Of a stretch of DNA of 64,000 nucleotides, positions 1-10,619 are shown piece by piece. Location of the stretch: assembly GCA_030762895.1 (NCBI GenBank), contig CM061065.1:79245607-79309606 (forward strand), in the 5' to 3' direction. The position numbers and the translations under genes are program-made. This stretch comes from Sophora flavescens. Its lineage: Eukaryota > Streptophyta > Magnoliopsida > Fabales > Fabaceae. The notes under the pieces are model-generated. The model was not told the DNA's origin. It did no database searches and was given only the letters and a program-made list of their open reading frames with translations. Position 1 is the stretch's first letter. The number at the start of each line of letters is the position of its first letter.

Positions 1-533
1 ATCACCTTACCATTTGCATCAAGCTTATTTTTATAAACCCATTTGGTTCTAATAACTAATTTTTCTTTTGTTAAAGGAAAAAAAAGTCCATACTTCACTT
101 TTTTTAAACTGGTCCAGTTCTTCCTGCATAGCTAGAATCCAGCTCTCGTCCAGTAGAGTCTCGTCTACTGTCATTGGTTCTAACTAAGAGACTAATGCAG
201 AGTCATCTTGCTCTCTGAATGTAGATCTGGTTCTTCATCTATCATTAGGATTCCCAATGATTTGATCTTGTGGATGATAATTCTTGAAGTACCAAGATCT
301 CTGAGCATTTTCCTGTTGATAAGTTGAAGTTTGACTCATGTTGTTGAGGGTCGTCCATTTGATCATCAGGTTTCACATTTACTTGATTTTCAGAATCTTG
401 AAAATTTAAATCTGCAATAGCTTCATCAAGCTCTGATAATTTATTATCAGGCTGCTTATCATCAAACTTAACATGTATACATTCTTCTACTACTAAGTTT
501 CTAGAATAGTAAACTCTAAACCCATTGGATGAC
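1..533 (-). pseudogene. copia A: integrase-RT linker and N-terminus of reverse transcriptase
   Basis: The minus strand encodes a linker ending in DESWILAMQEELDQFKK, followed by RTKWVYKNKLDANGKV at the window edge. This is the well-known start of the copia RT domain (family form GTKWVFRNKLDENG). A run of eight A at 78-85 (eight T on the coding strand) shifts the frame by one base just before that motif, so the polyprotein is broken here. The linker also contains the sequence at 144-178 that resembles the CTCGTCTACT motif of the element's own LTR (see findings). The catalytic YVDD box would lie left of the window. Confidence 0.75.
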
Positions 534-1697
534 TCAATATCCTAATAGAAATCCATTATCTACTTTAGCATCAAACTTACCAAGTCGATATTTAGTATTT
601 AATATATAACATTTACAACCACAAGGATCAAAGTAAGATATGTTGGGTTTTCTTCCTTTCCACAATTCATAAGGATTCGTATTCAAGATTGGTCTTATGT
701 ATATTCTGTTCTGAATGTAGAAGGCATTATTAACAGCTTCAGCCCAAAAGTGTTTAGGGACAGAGTTGTCGTTGAGCATTGTTCTAGCCATCTCTTGAAG
801 AGATCTGTTCTTTCTCTCTACCACACCATTTTGTTGTGGTGTTCTAGGTATTGAGAAATTGTGAAGTATACCACTTTCTTCACAAAACTTCCGAAATAGC
901 TCATTTTCAAATTCTCCCACATGGTCACTTCTGATTGAAGTGATACACATGCATTTTTCAATCTGTACACGTTTGCAAAATACAGAGAAGACCCTGAATG
1001 ACTCATCCTTGTGAGCTAGGAACATAACCCATGTCCATCTAGGGTAGTCCCCTACTATGACTAGACCATATTTCTTCCCACTGACAGAGGCAGTCCTAGT
1101 TGGTCCAAACAGATCAAGGTGTAGCAGCTCTAATGGTCTATTGGTACTAACAATATTCTTAGATTCAAAGGAACCTTTGACTTGTTTTAGCTTTTGACAT
1201 GCATCATAAAGAGCATCAGATTTGAACTTAAGGTTTGGTAATCCTCTCACGAGGTTATGCTTATTTAGCTTTGAAATTAATTTCAAGCTTGCATGACCTA
1301 GCCTTTTGTGCCAAATCCATCGCTCATCTTCAATGGACACTAGACATGAGACACTTTGATTTGTGAGGTCCTCCAAGTCAAACTTATACATATTGTTTTT
1401 CCTCTTCACAGTGAATAAGAGTGATCCGTCAGTCTTCTTGACATTACACATGTTCTTATCAAAAGAAACAGCAAACCCACTATCACATAATTGACTTATG
1501 CATAGCAGATTGTGTTTTAAACCATTAACTAAAAGCACATTATCAACGGAGGGAAAATGATGTTTACCAATTTCACCTATTCTAATGATCTTTCCTTTCT
1601 GGTTACCTCCAAAGGTAACCCAGCCACCATCCTTATGTTTAAGGTCATGGAACATACACCTTTCTTCCGTCATGTTCCGTGAGCAACCACTGTCCAA
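534..1697 (-). pseudogene. copia A: protease end, GAG-pre-integrase and integrase core
   Basis: A 387-residue open stretch begins at the protease active site LDSGCSRNMTEE. It continues through a GAG-pre-integrase segment (WHKRLGHASLKLISKL) and the DDE integrase core. Acidic residues are visible in LLHLDLFGP, in IRSDHVGEFEN (family SDHGGEF, one Gly replaced by Val) and in GVVERKNRS. The zinc-binding CDAC motif reads YDAC, so one zinc ligand is lost. The usual C-terminal piece follows (WKGRKPNISYFDPCGCKCY). The segment is open throughout, but the polyprotein is cut upstream and downstream, so it is a decayed copy. Integrase would normally insert the element cDNA in the nucleus. Confidence 0.85.
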
Positions 1698-2011
1698 ATA
1701 TCAAGATGTGTGTTTCTTTCCTGTTGTTAAGCAAATCTGCAATACGTATAATCTTATCTTTAGGTACCCAGATTGACTTGGGTCCTTTTTTGTTAGTAGT
1801 CACTAGACGAGCATGTTTGGTATGCTTGTGATGTATGCATCTAGATGTTACATGACCACCTTTTCCATATACTTTACAGTAAGTGTTGGACGGGCTCAGT
1901 TTAGTTTTAACATGCTGTGGTTGAGCTTTTGAAGCTCTATTATACATATGTGGTTTTGACTTTTTATGAGATGTTTCATGCTTCTCTTTGTCATCACAAA
2001 GGCTAGACTTA
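1645..2011 (-). pseudogene. copia A: 3' part of gag (second zinc knuckle) and start of protease
   Basis: Immediately left of the insertion at 2012, the minus strand continues gag. It carries a degenerate zinc knuckle (CKVYGKGGHVTSRCIHH, second Cys replaced by Tyr) and then the conserved linker KGPKSIWVPKDKI that precedes protease in this lineage. The same linker is present in the Sirevirus and in copia B. The N-terminal half of gag resumes at 6936, beyond the inserted element. The frame shifts near 1690 on passing into the protease motif. Confidence 0.8.
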
Positions 2012-3548
2012 TGTTGTGACTCCGGCAAGTGTACCGGGTCGTTGCAAGTAATAAAAATAACACGGTAAGTAATTACCGAGGTCGAACTCAAGGATTGGGC
2101 TACCAATTCGACTAATCCGCGGGAAATCTGATACGTTCGGTCAAGTTATAGAAAAGTGTGGTTGAGAGAGAGAGAATCGGATCGAAATTAAATTAACAAG
2201 TCTAATTAAATAATTAACTAAAAATCAGAAAACTAAAATGTCCAAGGTCACAAATCCACCTACCCAACATGTACACCCAAGTGATGATGAATTCCTCCCT
2301 AGGTTCAATTACAATGTCAACCGGGACCCCTAAATTCTCCTAAATTCACAGCCGTGCTCATTAGGACGTATTCAAAGATTGGATTAATTACTTGCAGGTC
2401 TCATAATCCTAATCCCGAATTCTGTTAATTCTTGTTCCCTAAATGGTTGCACTAATCTCCTAAATCCACTTTCGTGTTTATTATTCGATTAGTGATTCCA
2501 ATTCAAGTTCTAAAACGTGAATCGCCGTTTGGCCTTAACACATTTAACTAATTAATCATGCAACACATATGATCAACACATTCAATTCAGAATTGGAAAA
2601 CAAGAATTGAATTAAAGGAGAAAGACATACATCATATCGGATTTACATCGCCATGGGTGGCTTCATCGTTCCCTCGGACAACGGGATTAGTTCCTCATGC
2701 TCATAGACAAGCGATCGGACATAACCTCCATGAGAAAGGGAGACGCAGCTCCAAAGAGAAAAGAAACTACCCTAAACACTACTCTAAACAGTGGAAAACT
2801 ACTAGGATTCGCGGCCCTCCAAAAGCCCTACGACCTCCTACAATTCGATCCTTTACGATCTGCACAAACCTTTAAATAGGAATCCTGTCTGCGCTCGCTC
2901 GCGAGGCGAGCAGCTTTTCGCGAGGCGAGAATTAAAATTGGCGCGCTTTCAATTTGAACTCTCGCGAGGCGAACGTCTGTTCGCGGGGCGAGTCTTCAAT
3001 TCTGGGCTGTGTCCTTCATCACGGCTGGGCCGTGATGGTCTCTGACTTCCATGGTCTTCATTCTCTCGCGAGGCGAGAGTCCTCTCGCGGGGCGAGTCTT
3101 CAAACCTTAAACTACCACGGGCGTGGTATTCATCACGGCTTGGCCGTGATGGTCTCTGTCTTGCAGGTCCTCATGATCTCGCGGGGCGAGACACCTCTCG
3201 CGTGGCGAGACAGAAGTGATGACTTTTGCTGCTTTGTTGACTTTCAGGCTCGCGGGGCGAGCATACACTCGCGAGGCGAGTGTCTCCAGACTTGCAATTT
3301 CCACTGCTTTTCGACTTTCCTTAACTCCCGGAGCTTCACTTATTTAACCTGAAACAACAAAAGCACCCACAAGCGTAATTCTATTCAAAATAACCTAAAA
3401 ACTACACAAAAGACGCAAACCGAGTCAAAGTCCAACTTAGGAACAAAACAAGGCAAATTTGGGCGAAAACGAGAGTGAACTCGAATAAATTGGCACATAA
3501 ACCCTAGTTCATCTAGTCATAAAACTAGATAAGCCAGAGGCTTATCAA
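2012..3548 (-). repeat. 3' LTR of NA1, with GCGAG and TCACGGC motif arrays
   Basis: This 1537-bp LTR starts at 3548 on the minus strand with TGATAAGCCTCTGGCTTATC, itself an inverted repeat. It ends at 2012 with the CACTTGCCGGAGTC-type end also seen in NA2. A TATA box lies at 2871-2878. Directly upstream of it (2895-3285) is a GC-rich array of variants of CTCGCGAGGCGAG/CTCGCCCCGCGAG, with the palindrome-like CATCACGGC...GCCGTGATG. Apparent open frames at 2657-2875 and 2954-3352 are only translations of this array. Confidence 0.9.
2871..2878 (-). promoter_or_regulatory. TATA box, NA1 3' LTR
   Basis: TATTTAAA on the minus strand, immediately downstream of the GCGAG array. The equivalent site in the 5' LTR is at 6253-6260 and in NA2 at 31704-31711. 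Transcription start is not determinable. Confidence 0.6.
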
Positions 3549-4941
3549 AATACCCCAAACTTAAACCTTGCTTGTCCCCAAGCAAGCTTAAAACTCAAAA
3601 ACGACTCAAGACTTGGCAAGCTTAAGGGATTCAATCGATTTCGCACAAATCTCATGCGACTTTACAAAACAAATTTTCTTCTTTGATCTCCCCCCCTTAC
3701 ATCAATGTAATCCCCACATTCATCTACTTTAAACAGTTGAGAATTTATCATTCATGCCATCATTACTCTAAGTTGAGGCTCAAAGATACACACAAAGGAA
3801 GATCACCTATTTCAAACAATTGCCTTCCTCACAAGGGCATTTAGTATTTCACTCATTCGCTCAAGTTTGTCTAGGTTATCAACTTTTTCACTCAATTTCA
3901 CTTATCAAGAGCACTTCCCATGAATTTGATTTTCATCTCAAAAATGGTTCCCACGAAAACATGCATGCAACATCAGAAGGTCTTTTAAAGGTTGTAATGG
4001 GGCCTGGCTGAGGGTAGGATAATGAAGGATATTTAGGCTTAAGTCCCTAGGAACTAAGAGAGCATGAGCGTTAAACACATTTTCCACTCAAATTCCTTTT
4101 TCCATTTTTCTTTTTGTCTCGGGTGACTACAGCCTTTTCCTTGCTAATCTTTTTGTTCTGCCCCTTTTCCCTTGGCAAATATTTTTCTTCTTCTCTTTTC
4201 TTTTCTTTTCTTTTTTTTTTTTCGCCTTGGGTTTCAACCTTTATTTTTCTTTTTCTCACCCCAAAATGACATACCTCCTTGTAGCCACCCCAAACTTAGT
4301 TTCTCACAACCTTTCTCTTGCTCATTTCCATGCTCTCCTAATCCTAAGAGTGGGTTAACATGGTTTTTCAGAATTTGGCTCGTAATGTAGGGTCATCAAG
4401 AAACAATAGGTCAATTGGGCTCAATTTGGCTAACTAGGGAACATGCATTAGGGATGGTTCTTTTCAGGCCAAGTAGTTAATTCAAAGAAAATTGCCTAAA
4501 TCATTTGATGCAACATATAAACATGCAAACCATATAGAGATTCAAGCAAATTCGGGAAAGTGCAGCTTAACAGTGATTCACTCAATCTAAAACAAAGTTG
4601 GAGGCTCAAATCCTCACCTGGACAGTTTGCAAATTGTTTGACCGAGATACGATTCCTAGTGTGTGCATCCCCCTCACCCCAAACTTATCATAAATCAAGT
4701 AATCACAACAAAATTCTCAAAGTTCAATTTTCAATTTTTTTAGTGGGGATAAACTTTTCTAATTTCAGAACTTAGGGGAAATCATCAATGGTCAAATAAT
4801 TCATGCAATCAATCTACGCTCAATCTAATTAAAATCCAACAAGCTTGCCGACACGACATTTCATACAAAAACTCTTGATCTTCTCAAATTATTCAAGAGT
4901 GACAAACAAAAACAAAACAAAAATCAAAAATAAAACAAAAG
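3549..4941 (-). other. NA1 3' spacer with polypurine tract
   Basis: This is about 1.4 kb of non-coding sequence between the gag-like gene and the 3' LTR. The polypurine tract GGTTTAAGTTTGGGGTATTT (minus strand, 3549-3568) abuts the LTR. The spacer aligns by eye along its length with 33533-34921 (NA2) and about 26200-27589 (NA3), including the GGCTGTAGTCACCC block. It carries a T/C-rich low-complexity stretch (about 4190-4255) at the place where NA2 has a TA repeat and NA3 an A-rich tract. No gene is seen. Confidence 0.75.
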
Positions 4942-5742
4942 TTAGGAAAAGAGAGGGATACCTAGCTTGGGTTGCCTCCCAAGTAGCGCTTGTTTAACGT
5001 CCCGAGCTTGACTTATTAAGAAGCATCCACCTGGATCCCATAGTCTGTGGTACAGAGGCCAAGAGATGCTCATCATGTGAGGTCTTCCACCCGGATCAAA
5101 TGGTAATTGGAGTGGAGATTGTAGCAGCAATACGACTCTATCCATACTTCCACCAAGCCCGAGTGTGAAAACTCCATTGACCTCTTCAATTATGAATTCA
5201 CTTCCTCTCGGGCCGAATGGTGTCTTCACGAGGAAGTGTGCCAGACAAGTGGGAGGGTCTATCTTACCGGTGTCCACACATGCATGCAAGCCGACATATT
5301 TATTTAACGCATCAAAATCAGGTTGCTTGGCAAGCATGGTGAAATCCTCTGCTACTTTATCTTCATTTTGCTCTCTACCCTCTTGCTCCGGTGCCTTGTC
5401 CCTTGCCAACTCCTCTTCCTCTGGTTGCTCTTCCTCAACATGTGGCTGTTCTTCCTCAACTCCCTGAGAACTAGTTATACCCCAGTCATATCCCAACACC
5501 CCACTGCTTCTAGTTGTTGTGGCATTGCATTGGTTCTTAGGGTCGTTCTCGGTATCAACTGGGAGAGTCTCTGGGGGACACTCATTTAGTTGTTTTGTGA
5601 GATGGGCAATCTGCATCTCTAGATTCTGAAGTGTCATCCCTGTCTGAGTTGCCAACTTGTCAATTTTCGCATTTGTGTCGATTGACAATTTCTCCATTGC
5701 TGCATTCATCTTCTCAAAAGTTGTGCCTGTAAAGGTTGACAA
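4942..5742 (-). pseudogene. NA1 gag-like protein, N-terminus lost
   Basis: A 266-residue open frame. Residues 5-55 are predicted coiled coil (FEKMNAAMEKLSIDTNAKID, then KNLE-like LQNLEMQIAHLTKQLNE). This is followed by LPVDTENDPKNQCNATTTRS, which matches the end of Athila/Tat gag proteins (known form LPS-TE-NPK...NAITLRSG). After an acidic segment, the last 130 residues (LAKQPDFDALNKYVGLHACV to QALLGRQPKLGIPL) match the NA2 protein closely, including WPLYHRLWDPGG. The upstream part is deleted: the frame fuses at about 5757-5768 with a truncated 5' LTR. A role in particle assembly is likely for the parent protein; the conserved C-terminal part has no function I recognise. Confidence 0.65.
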
Positions 5743-5768
5743 CTTCTCAAAAGCCAGCTCCCACGTTT

Positions 5769-6930
5769 AATTCTTGCAGGTCTCATAATCCTAATCCCGA
5801 ATTCTGTTAATTCTTGTTCCCTAAATGGTTGCACTAATCTCCTAAATCCACTTTCGTGTTTATTATTCGATTAGTGATTCCAATTCAAGTTCTAAAACGT
5901 GAATCGCTGTTTGGCCTTAACACATTTAACTAATTAATCATGCAACACATATGATCAACACATTCAATTCAGAATTGGAAAACAAGAATTGAATTAAAGG
6001 AGAAAGACATACATCATATCGGATTTACATCGCCATGGGTGGCTTCATCGTTCCCTCGGACAACGGGATTAGTTCCTCATGCTCATAGACAAGCGATCGG
6101 ACATAACCTCCATGAGAAAGGGAGACGCAGCTCCAAAGAGAAAAGAAACTACCCTAAACACTACTCTAAACAGTGGAAAACTACTAGGATTCGCGGCCCT
6201 CCAAAAGCCCTACAGCCTCCTACAGTTCGATCCTTTCTGATCTGCAACAGCCTTTAAATAGGAATCCTAATCTGCGCTCGCTCGCGAGGCGAGCAGCTTT
6301 TCGCGAGGCGAGAATTAAAATTGGCGCGCTTTCAATTTGAACTCTCGCGAGGCGAACGTCTGTTCGCGGGGCGAGTCTTCAATTCTGGGCTGTGTCCTTC
6401 ATCACGGCTGGGCCGTGATGGTCTCTGACTTCCATGGTCTTCATTCTCTCGCGAGACGAGAGTCCTCTTGCGGGGCGAGTCTTCAAACCTTAAACTACCA
6501 CGGGCGTGGTATTCATCACGGCTTGGCCGTGATGGTCTCTGTCTTGCAGGTCCTCATGATCTCGCGGGGCGAGACACCTCTCGCGTGGCGAGACAGAAGT
6601 GATGACTTTTGCTGCTTTGTTGACTTTCAGGCTCGCGGGGCGAGCATACACTCGCGAGGCGAGTGTCTCCAGACTTGCAATTTCCACTGCTTTTCGACTT
6701 TCCTTAACTCCCGGAGCTTCACTTATTTAACCTGAAACAACAAAAGCACCCACAAGCGTAATTCTATTCAAAATAACCTAAAAACTACACAAAAGACGCA
6801 AACCGAGTCAAAGTCCAACTTAGGAACAAAACAAGGCAAATTTGGGCGAAAACGAGAGTGAACTCGAATAAATTGGCACATATACCCTAGTTCATCTAGT
6901 CATAAAACTAGATAAGCCAGAGGCTTATCA
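5769..6930 (-). repeat. truncated 5' LTR of NA1
   Basis: Nearly identical to 2386-3548 but missing about 375 bp at the R/U5 end, the tRNA-Asp primer site and the internal gene start. The break lies at about 5768. It ends at 6930, directly before target duplication ACTTA. Differences from the 3' LTR are few (for example CGAGACGAG against CGAGGCGAG near 6455), so insertion is fairly recent. Confidence 0.85.
6253..6260 (-). promoter_or_regulatory. TATA box, NA1 5' LTR
   Basis: TATTTAAA on the minus strand, same context as 2871-2878. Confidence 0.55.
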
Positions 6931-6935
6931 ACTTA

Positions 6936-8203
6936 TCATGAGGTGACCTAGAGTACCTTAAAATTAAACTTAGTTTATCTGAGCCACCTACAAATTTAGA
7001 CAAAGTGTATGTTGGGTATCTCACATCTTGTTTCAGTTTTGCAACTTCACAACAAACATTGGGCTCACACTTGAGACATAATTGATGAGTTGTGCGATAA
7101 TTCATCAAATGCTTCTTGAAGGATGGATGGGTCAGAATCCATTACCTCAGCATCAGTGTATTCACTCTCTGATGATGTATCAGCCATGAGACAGATGTTT
7201 GCCTCTTTCTCAGCTTCATTTTCTTCATCAGATGAAGACAGATCCAGATACTCCCAAGTAGCCATCAAACCCTTCTTCTTTTTGAAGAACTTCTTTTTGT
7301 CCTTCATATCTGGGCTCTCAGCTTTGGCTTCTTGCATTGGAAGCACAGAGGTGGACCTTTTTCTTTGGAGTCTGATTATTCCTTGAGAAACTTTTTGTTG
7401 AACTTCTTCCTTCTGAAACCACCTTTCTTTCTCCACATATGTTGAATCTTTCTGGAAATGAAAGATAGTTCAGCCTCATCAGATCCTTCATCAGTGTCAT
7501 AAGGGTCTGCTTCATCTGAGGATTCCTCAGCTTTGAAAGCTTTGGATGATCTAGCCTTCTTTGCCTTTAGGGCAACATATTTTCCTTTTCTGGAACTCTC
7601 TTATTTATTGAGCTCAAGCTCATGACCTTTCAGAGATCCAAGAAGTTCCTCCAAAGTGAAAGTATTGAGGTTCTTTGCCTCCTGAATAGCAGTGACCTTA
7701 GGTCTCCACTGTTTATGTAAGCTCCTCAAAAATTTCCTGACATGATCTCTATTCTCATAGGTTTTTCCAAGAGATCTAAGATTGTTGGTGATGGTTTGGA
7801 ATCTTCCAAACATTTGATCTATGGTTTCATGTTCAGCCATTTTAAATAGTTCATACTGATGAACCAACATGCTTATCTTTGACTCCTTGACTTGGGATGA
7901 CCCTTCATGAGCTAGGGTTCCTTAGCAATGTTACAGCTATGGACTTTATCATGCTCAGATCTGGTGATAGCACACATCAAATAGTGCTTAGATTTCAGAT
8001 TGAGTTGATGTTGAGTTTTCTGCTCTGGAGTCCATTGAGCTCCAAGAATAGCTGCTCCAGCATAACCTCTTGGCTCAGTATAGCCAATTTCAATCAGCTC
8101 CGAGATATCCACATTTTGTGCATCAAGAAGAGCCATCATTCTCGTTTTCCAGTAGTCATAACCACTACCATCAAAGAGAGGAGGTTTGTTGATTGCTAGT
8201 CAT
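6936..8203 (-). pseudogene. copia A: N-terminal and central gag
   Basis: The ATG at 8201-8203 opens MTSNQQ. A one-base slip then leads into the conserved gag start PPLFDGSGYDYWKTRMMALL. Further on are KAKNLNTFTLEELLGSLKGH (7601-7870; the family form EAKDLN..TLEELIGSL) and a lysine-rich stretch, MKDKKKFFKKKKGLMATWE. An acidic serine-rich tail follows (SSSDEENEAEKEANICLMAD). The order is that of Sirevirus gag. Several frameshifts and stops divide it. The gene is cut at 6931-6935, where NA1 inserted, and resumes at 2011. Gag would form the cytoplasmic particle. Confidence 0.8.
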
Positions 8204-8271
8204 TTTGTATCCATGCATGTTGGATCGTACTCCCTCAACACTTGTTAGATGCTCAACCCTTTCGAAGCTGA

Positions 8272-8283
8272 GCTCTGATACCA
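8272..8283 (-). other. copia A primer binding site, tRNA-iMet
   Basis: Minus-strand TGGTATCAGAGC, two bases from the LTR end at 8286. It is a perfect match to the standard initiator-methionine tRNA primer site of plant copia elements and fixes the orientation. Confidence 0.9.
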
Positions 8284-8525
8284 ACTGAAGTTGACACAGG
8301 GAAACACAAGAATGGGGGGTTGAACTGTGTTTCTTAACATTTTTTCGAAAAACCCTTTTCTCAAACCTTTTACAAGAAAAACAATAAAAGCAATACACAA
8401 ACAGTAAAACCTTTTTAAAGAGTTAACAAACTCAGATCCAAAACCCACAGTAAGTATAACCAAAAACCGTAAAAGATAAGGGTTAGAAGATTCACACAAG
8501 TGTTAAAAGAGGGATCAAAGGAACA

Positions 8526-8533
8526 CTTTTATA
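8526..8533 (-). promoter_or_regulatory. candidate TATA box, copia A LTR
   Basis: Minus-strand TATAAAAG, about 240 bp from the LTR 3' end. Confidence 0.4.
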
Positions 8534-9288
8534 CATATATCAAGAACATATCAGAATTACATGAAATCAATTTGAGAGATCAATTGTGAAAATCATTCAC
8601 CATCTTTCTTGAGCTTATTGTGAAAAGAGTGTTTCATTCTCATAAGTGCTTCAATTTGTATACTTGACTTTGAGAGTTAGGAATCAATTTTTAATTCTAT
8701 TTGATTGTAAAGAGAGAGGGAGTCACTCTGTGTGATTAAGGTGAGGTATCCCTAAGGAAGAACATTGAGACTCTTCACAAGAGTGTGGTATCTCGAGGTG
8801 AAGGAGTGCTCTGTGGTGTAAAGGTTTTTCAAGCTACCTGGCTAAAGCTTGTTGTGTTAGTGTGTGAAAACCCATAGGTGGAGTGGGGACTGGATGTAGG
8901 TCACAGTGTTGGTGACTGAACCAGGATAAATCTGGTTGTGTGGTATCTCTAAACTCAAACTCTTAGATTTCTGTCTTGCGCATATAACTTCAATCTTGAT
9001 GTTATAAGTTTTCAATTGATATCAGTTCTTGATCTGTTTAATATGAATTAAAACCAGAGTATTACTGCAATCAATCTTGAGTTATTAATTGTTCAAAACT
9101 GAGTTGATTAAGACTATTCTTGATCATTGAAACTGAAACTGAAACCTGCAAGTTTGTTCTTGATTGTTAATGCTTGTATCTGAAACTTGCATAACTTGCT
9201 CTTAATCATTAAAGGTTTAATCAGTTTCCATATTTTGTTATTACTGAGTTTTGAAGCTGAACTTCTTCCTGTTTGATTCAATCACTAA

Positions 9289-9380
9289 AGTGACAGAAGC
9301 GCTCATCCACACAAGTGACAGAAGCGCTCGTCCACATAAGTGACAGAAGCGCTCGTCCACACAAGTGACAGAAGCACTGA
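9289..9380. repeat. 25-bp tandem repeat, four copies
   Basis: Unit starts AGTGACAGAAGCGCTC(A/G)TCC at 9289, 9314, 9339 and 9364, an exact 25-bp period with the last unit partial. It lies in U3 of the copia A LTR, upstream of the TATA box. The core GCGCTCGTCCAC resembles the reverse complement of the Sirevirus LTR motif GTGGACGAGC. Confidence 0.9.
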
Positions 9381-10619
9381 TTTATCTTTCTGAACTGATT
9401 CACCTCATCACCTTCTATTCAAGATTTCATAAAAGGCCCTTCACTATTTTTGTAAAAGATCCTGAGGCAACCCTGATTTGAAAAGGAAGAACTTTTGAAA
9501 ACTCAATTCACCCCCCCCCCCCCCCCCGAGTCTTTGAAGCCAAAACAACATATGTGTGTGAATATGAAAGTTTAAGATCAGTAAGAATTACAGGTAAACT
9601 TGTTTAACAATTTCAGCAGAGTTTTTTCACTTTGATATCAGAGCTTGTATGTCTTTCTACAGAGGTTCTTCCAGTATTTACAGAAAGAGTGCTTGGCTGT
9701 CTTGAACTTCTTCAACGGTCTTCCAATAATATCCGTTTAGACATAGAATTAAATGCAAGGATCTGTTGAGACTGATAACTTGATATGCTTCATGGAGAAT
9801 TGCTCTTGTTTATTAGAGGAATGCTCAAAGTAGAGCTGTCACTTCCCTGTTGTACCGAAGGTTGCTTTCTGACATTCCTTCTTTGTACTTGGTTTGAACT
9901 TTACAACAATGCAGATGACAAACTACAAAGGTTTATGTTCTCGATGGTACTATGTTTTTATTCTCAAGAAACAAAGAGTTAACAATGAAGCAGCAAGGGA
10001 AAGAGACATATATTCTATTGAATTAAATAAACAATCATTTGAAATAAATATGCTTAACCTTAGATGTATTCACTATTAATAGCTAGTAGACGAATTGGTC
10101 TTTGGACGTGCAATATTAACTTATCAGTAAGACAGGCTCATCTGCTGATACTGCGTCTATAGACTCTTGTCTAGCTCCAGGTCATTTGAATTGTTATTCT
10201 CAATAACTCGTCTGCTGACATGGTGTCTGGTAAGACTCCTCGTCTAATATCAAGTCTTTGGACTTGTTGTTTTTCTTAAGGTTATTTTATTGGCTCGTCT
10301 ACTTAACTTTTCTTGACTTAGATACTCGTCTACATAATATTACCTCAGCCAATATTTTAAGACCTCGTCTAGCGATAACTAAACAGACTCGAAAAATTTA
10401 CCAAGAATAGAAGAGTCGTCTAAAGGATCAAAAAAAAAAAGAATCGGATATGATTCTATTAGCAAAGCGAAGAAACTCTTTCCAAGTTTCATTTTCTAGT
10501 ATCATCCAAACAGTCCTGCAATCTAGAATAAACAACTTAGATCTTTGATAATACTTTGTCATACAAATTTAACCTTTTTGTTAACATCAAAACTTAAGAG
10601 ATAATTTAAACCAAAACCA

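Larger units (their letters stand above)
2012..6930 (-). mobile_element. Athila-like non-autonomous LTR element NA1, nested in copia A gag
   Basis: Both ends are exact. Left flank ACTTA (2007-2011) is repeated at 6931-6935 as a 5-bp target duplication. The outer ends read TGTTGTGACTCC and GGCTTATCA, that is, 5'-TGATAAGCC...CA-3' on the minus strand. Removing the insert rejoins copia A gag. The 3' LTR (2012-3548) is complete. The 5' LTR (5769-6930) lacks its R/U5 end, the primer site and the start of the internal gene, so the element could not replicate. Only a gag-like frame is present, with no protease, RT, RNase H or integrase. LTR ends, internal gene and 3' spacer are shared with NA2 and, in part, NA3. 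Confidence 0.92.
1..10619 (-). mobile_element. Ty1/copia element 'copia A' (Sirevirus-like), 5' LTR to start of RT; left end outside window
   Basis: Read on the minus strand the order is 5' LTR (8286-10619), a tRNA-iMet primer site (8272-8283), gag, protease, integrase and the first residues of reverse transcriptase, which run off the left edge. This gag-PR-INT-RT order defines Ty1/copia. The gag style (CCHC knuckle, lysine run, acidic serine-rich stretch) resembles Sireviruses. Its gag is interrupted by a complete insertion at 2012-6930 with the ACTTA duplication. The element lies inside the 5' LTR of the Tekay-type chromovirus, whose sequence begins near 10620. The right end is placed by the loss of similarity to the other chromovirus LTR and is uncertain by about 15 bp; the target duplication cannot be tested because the other end is missing. 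Confidence 0.85.
8286..10619 (-). repeat. 5' LTR of copia A
   Basis: On the minus strand it ends at 8286 (plus strand TGAAGTTGACAC) and begins near 10619. A candidate TATA box lies at 8526-8533. Upstream of it are a 25-bp tandem repeat (9289-9380), a 17-C run (9511-9527) and many CTCGTCT motifs (about 10130-10420). The segment CATCAAAACTTA near the 5' end is also found at the same place in the copia B LTR, which supports the boundary. No coding sequence is seen. Confidence 0.8.

Noticed and set aside
2954..3352. 132-residue open frame repeated at 6337-6735
   Set aside because: Both lie inside copies of the same LTR and over the GCGAG array; identity follows from LTR duplication, not selection on protein.
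9289..9380. Regular short repeats resembling a CRISPR array
   Set aside because: Four direct 25-bp tandem units without unique spacers, in a plant LTR.
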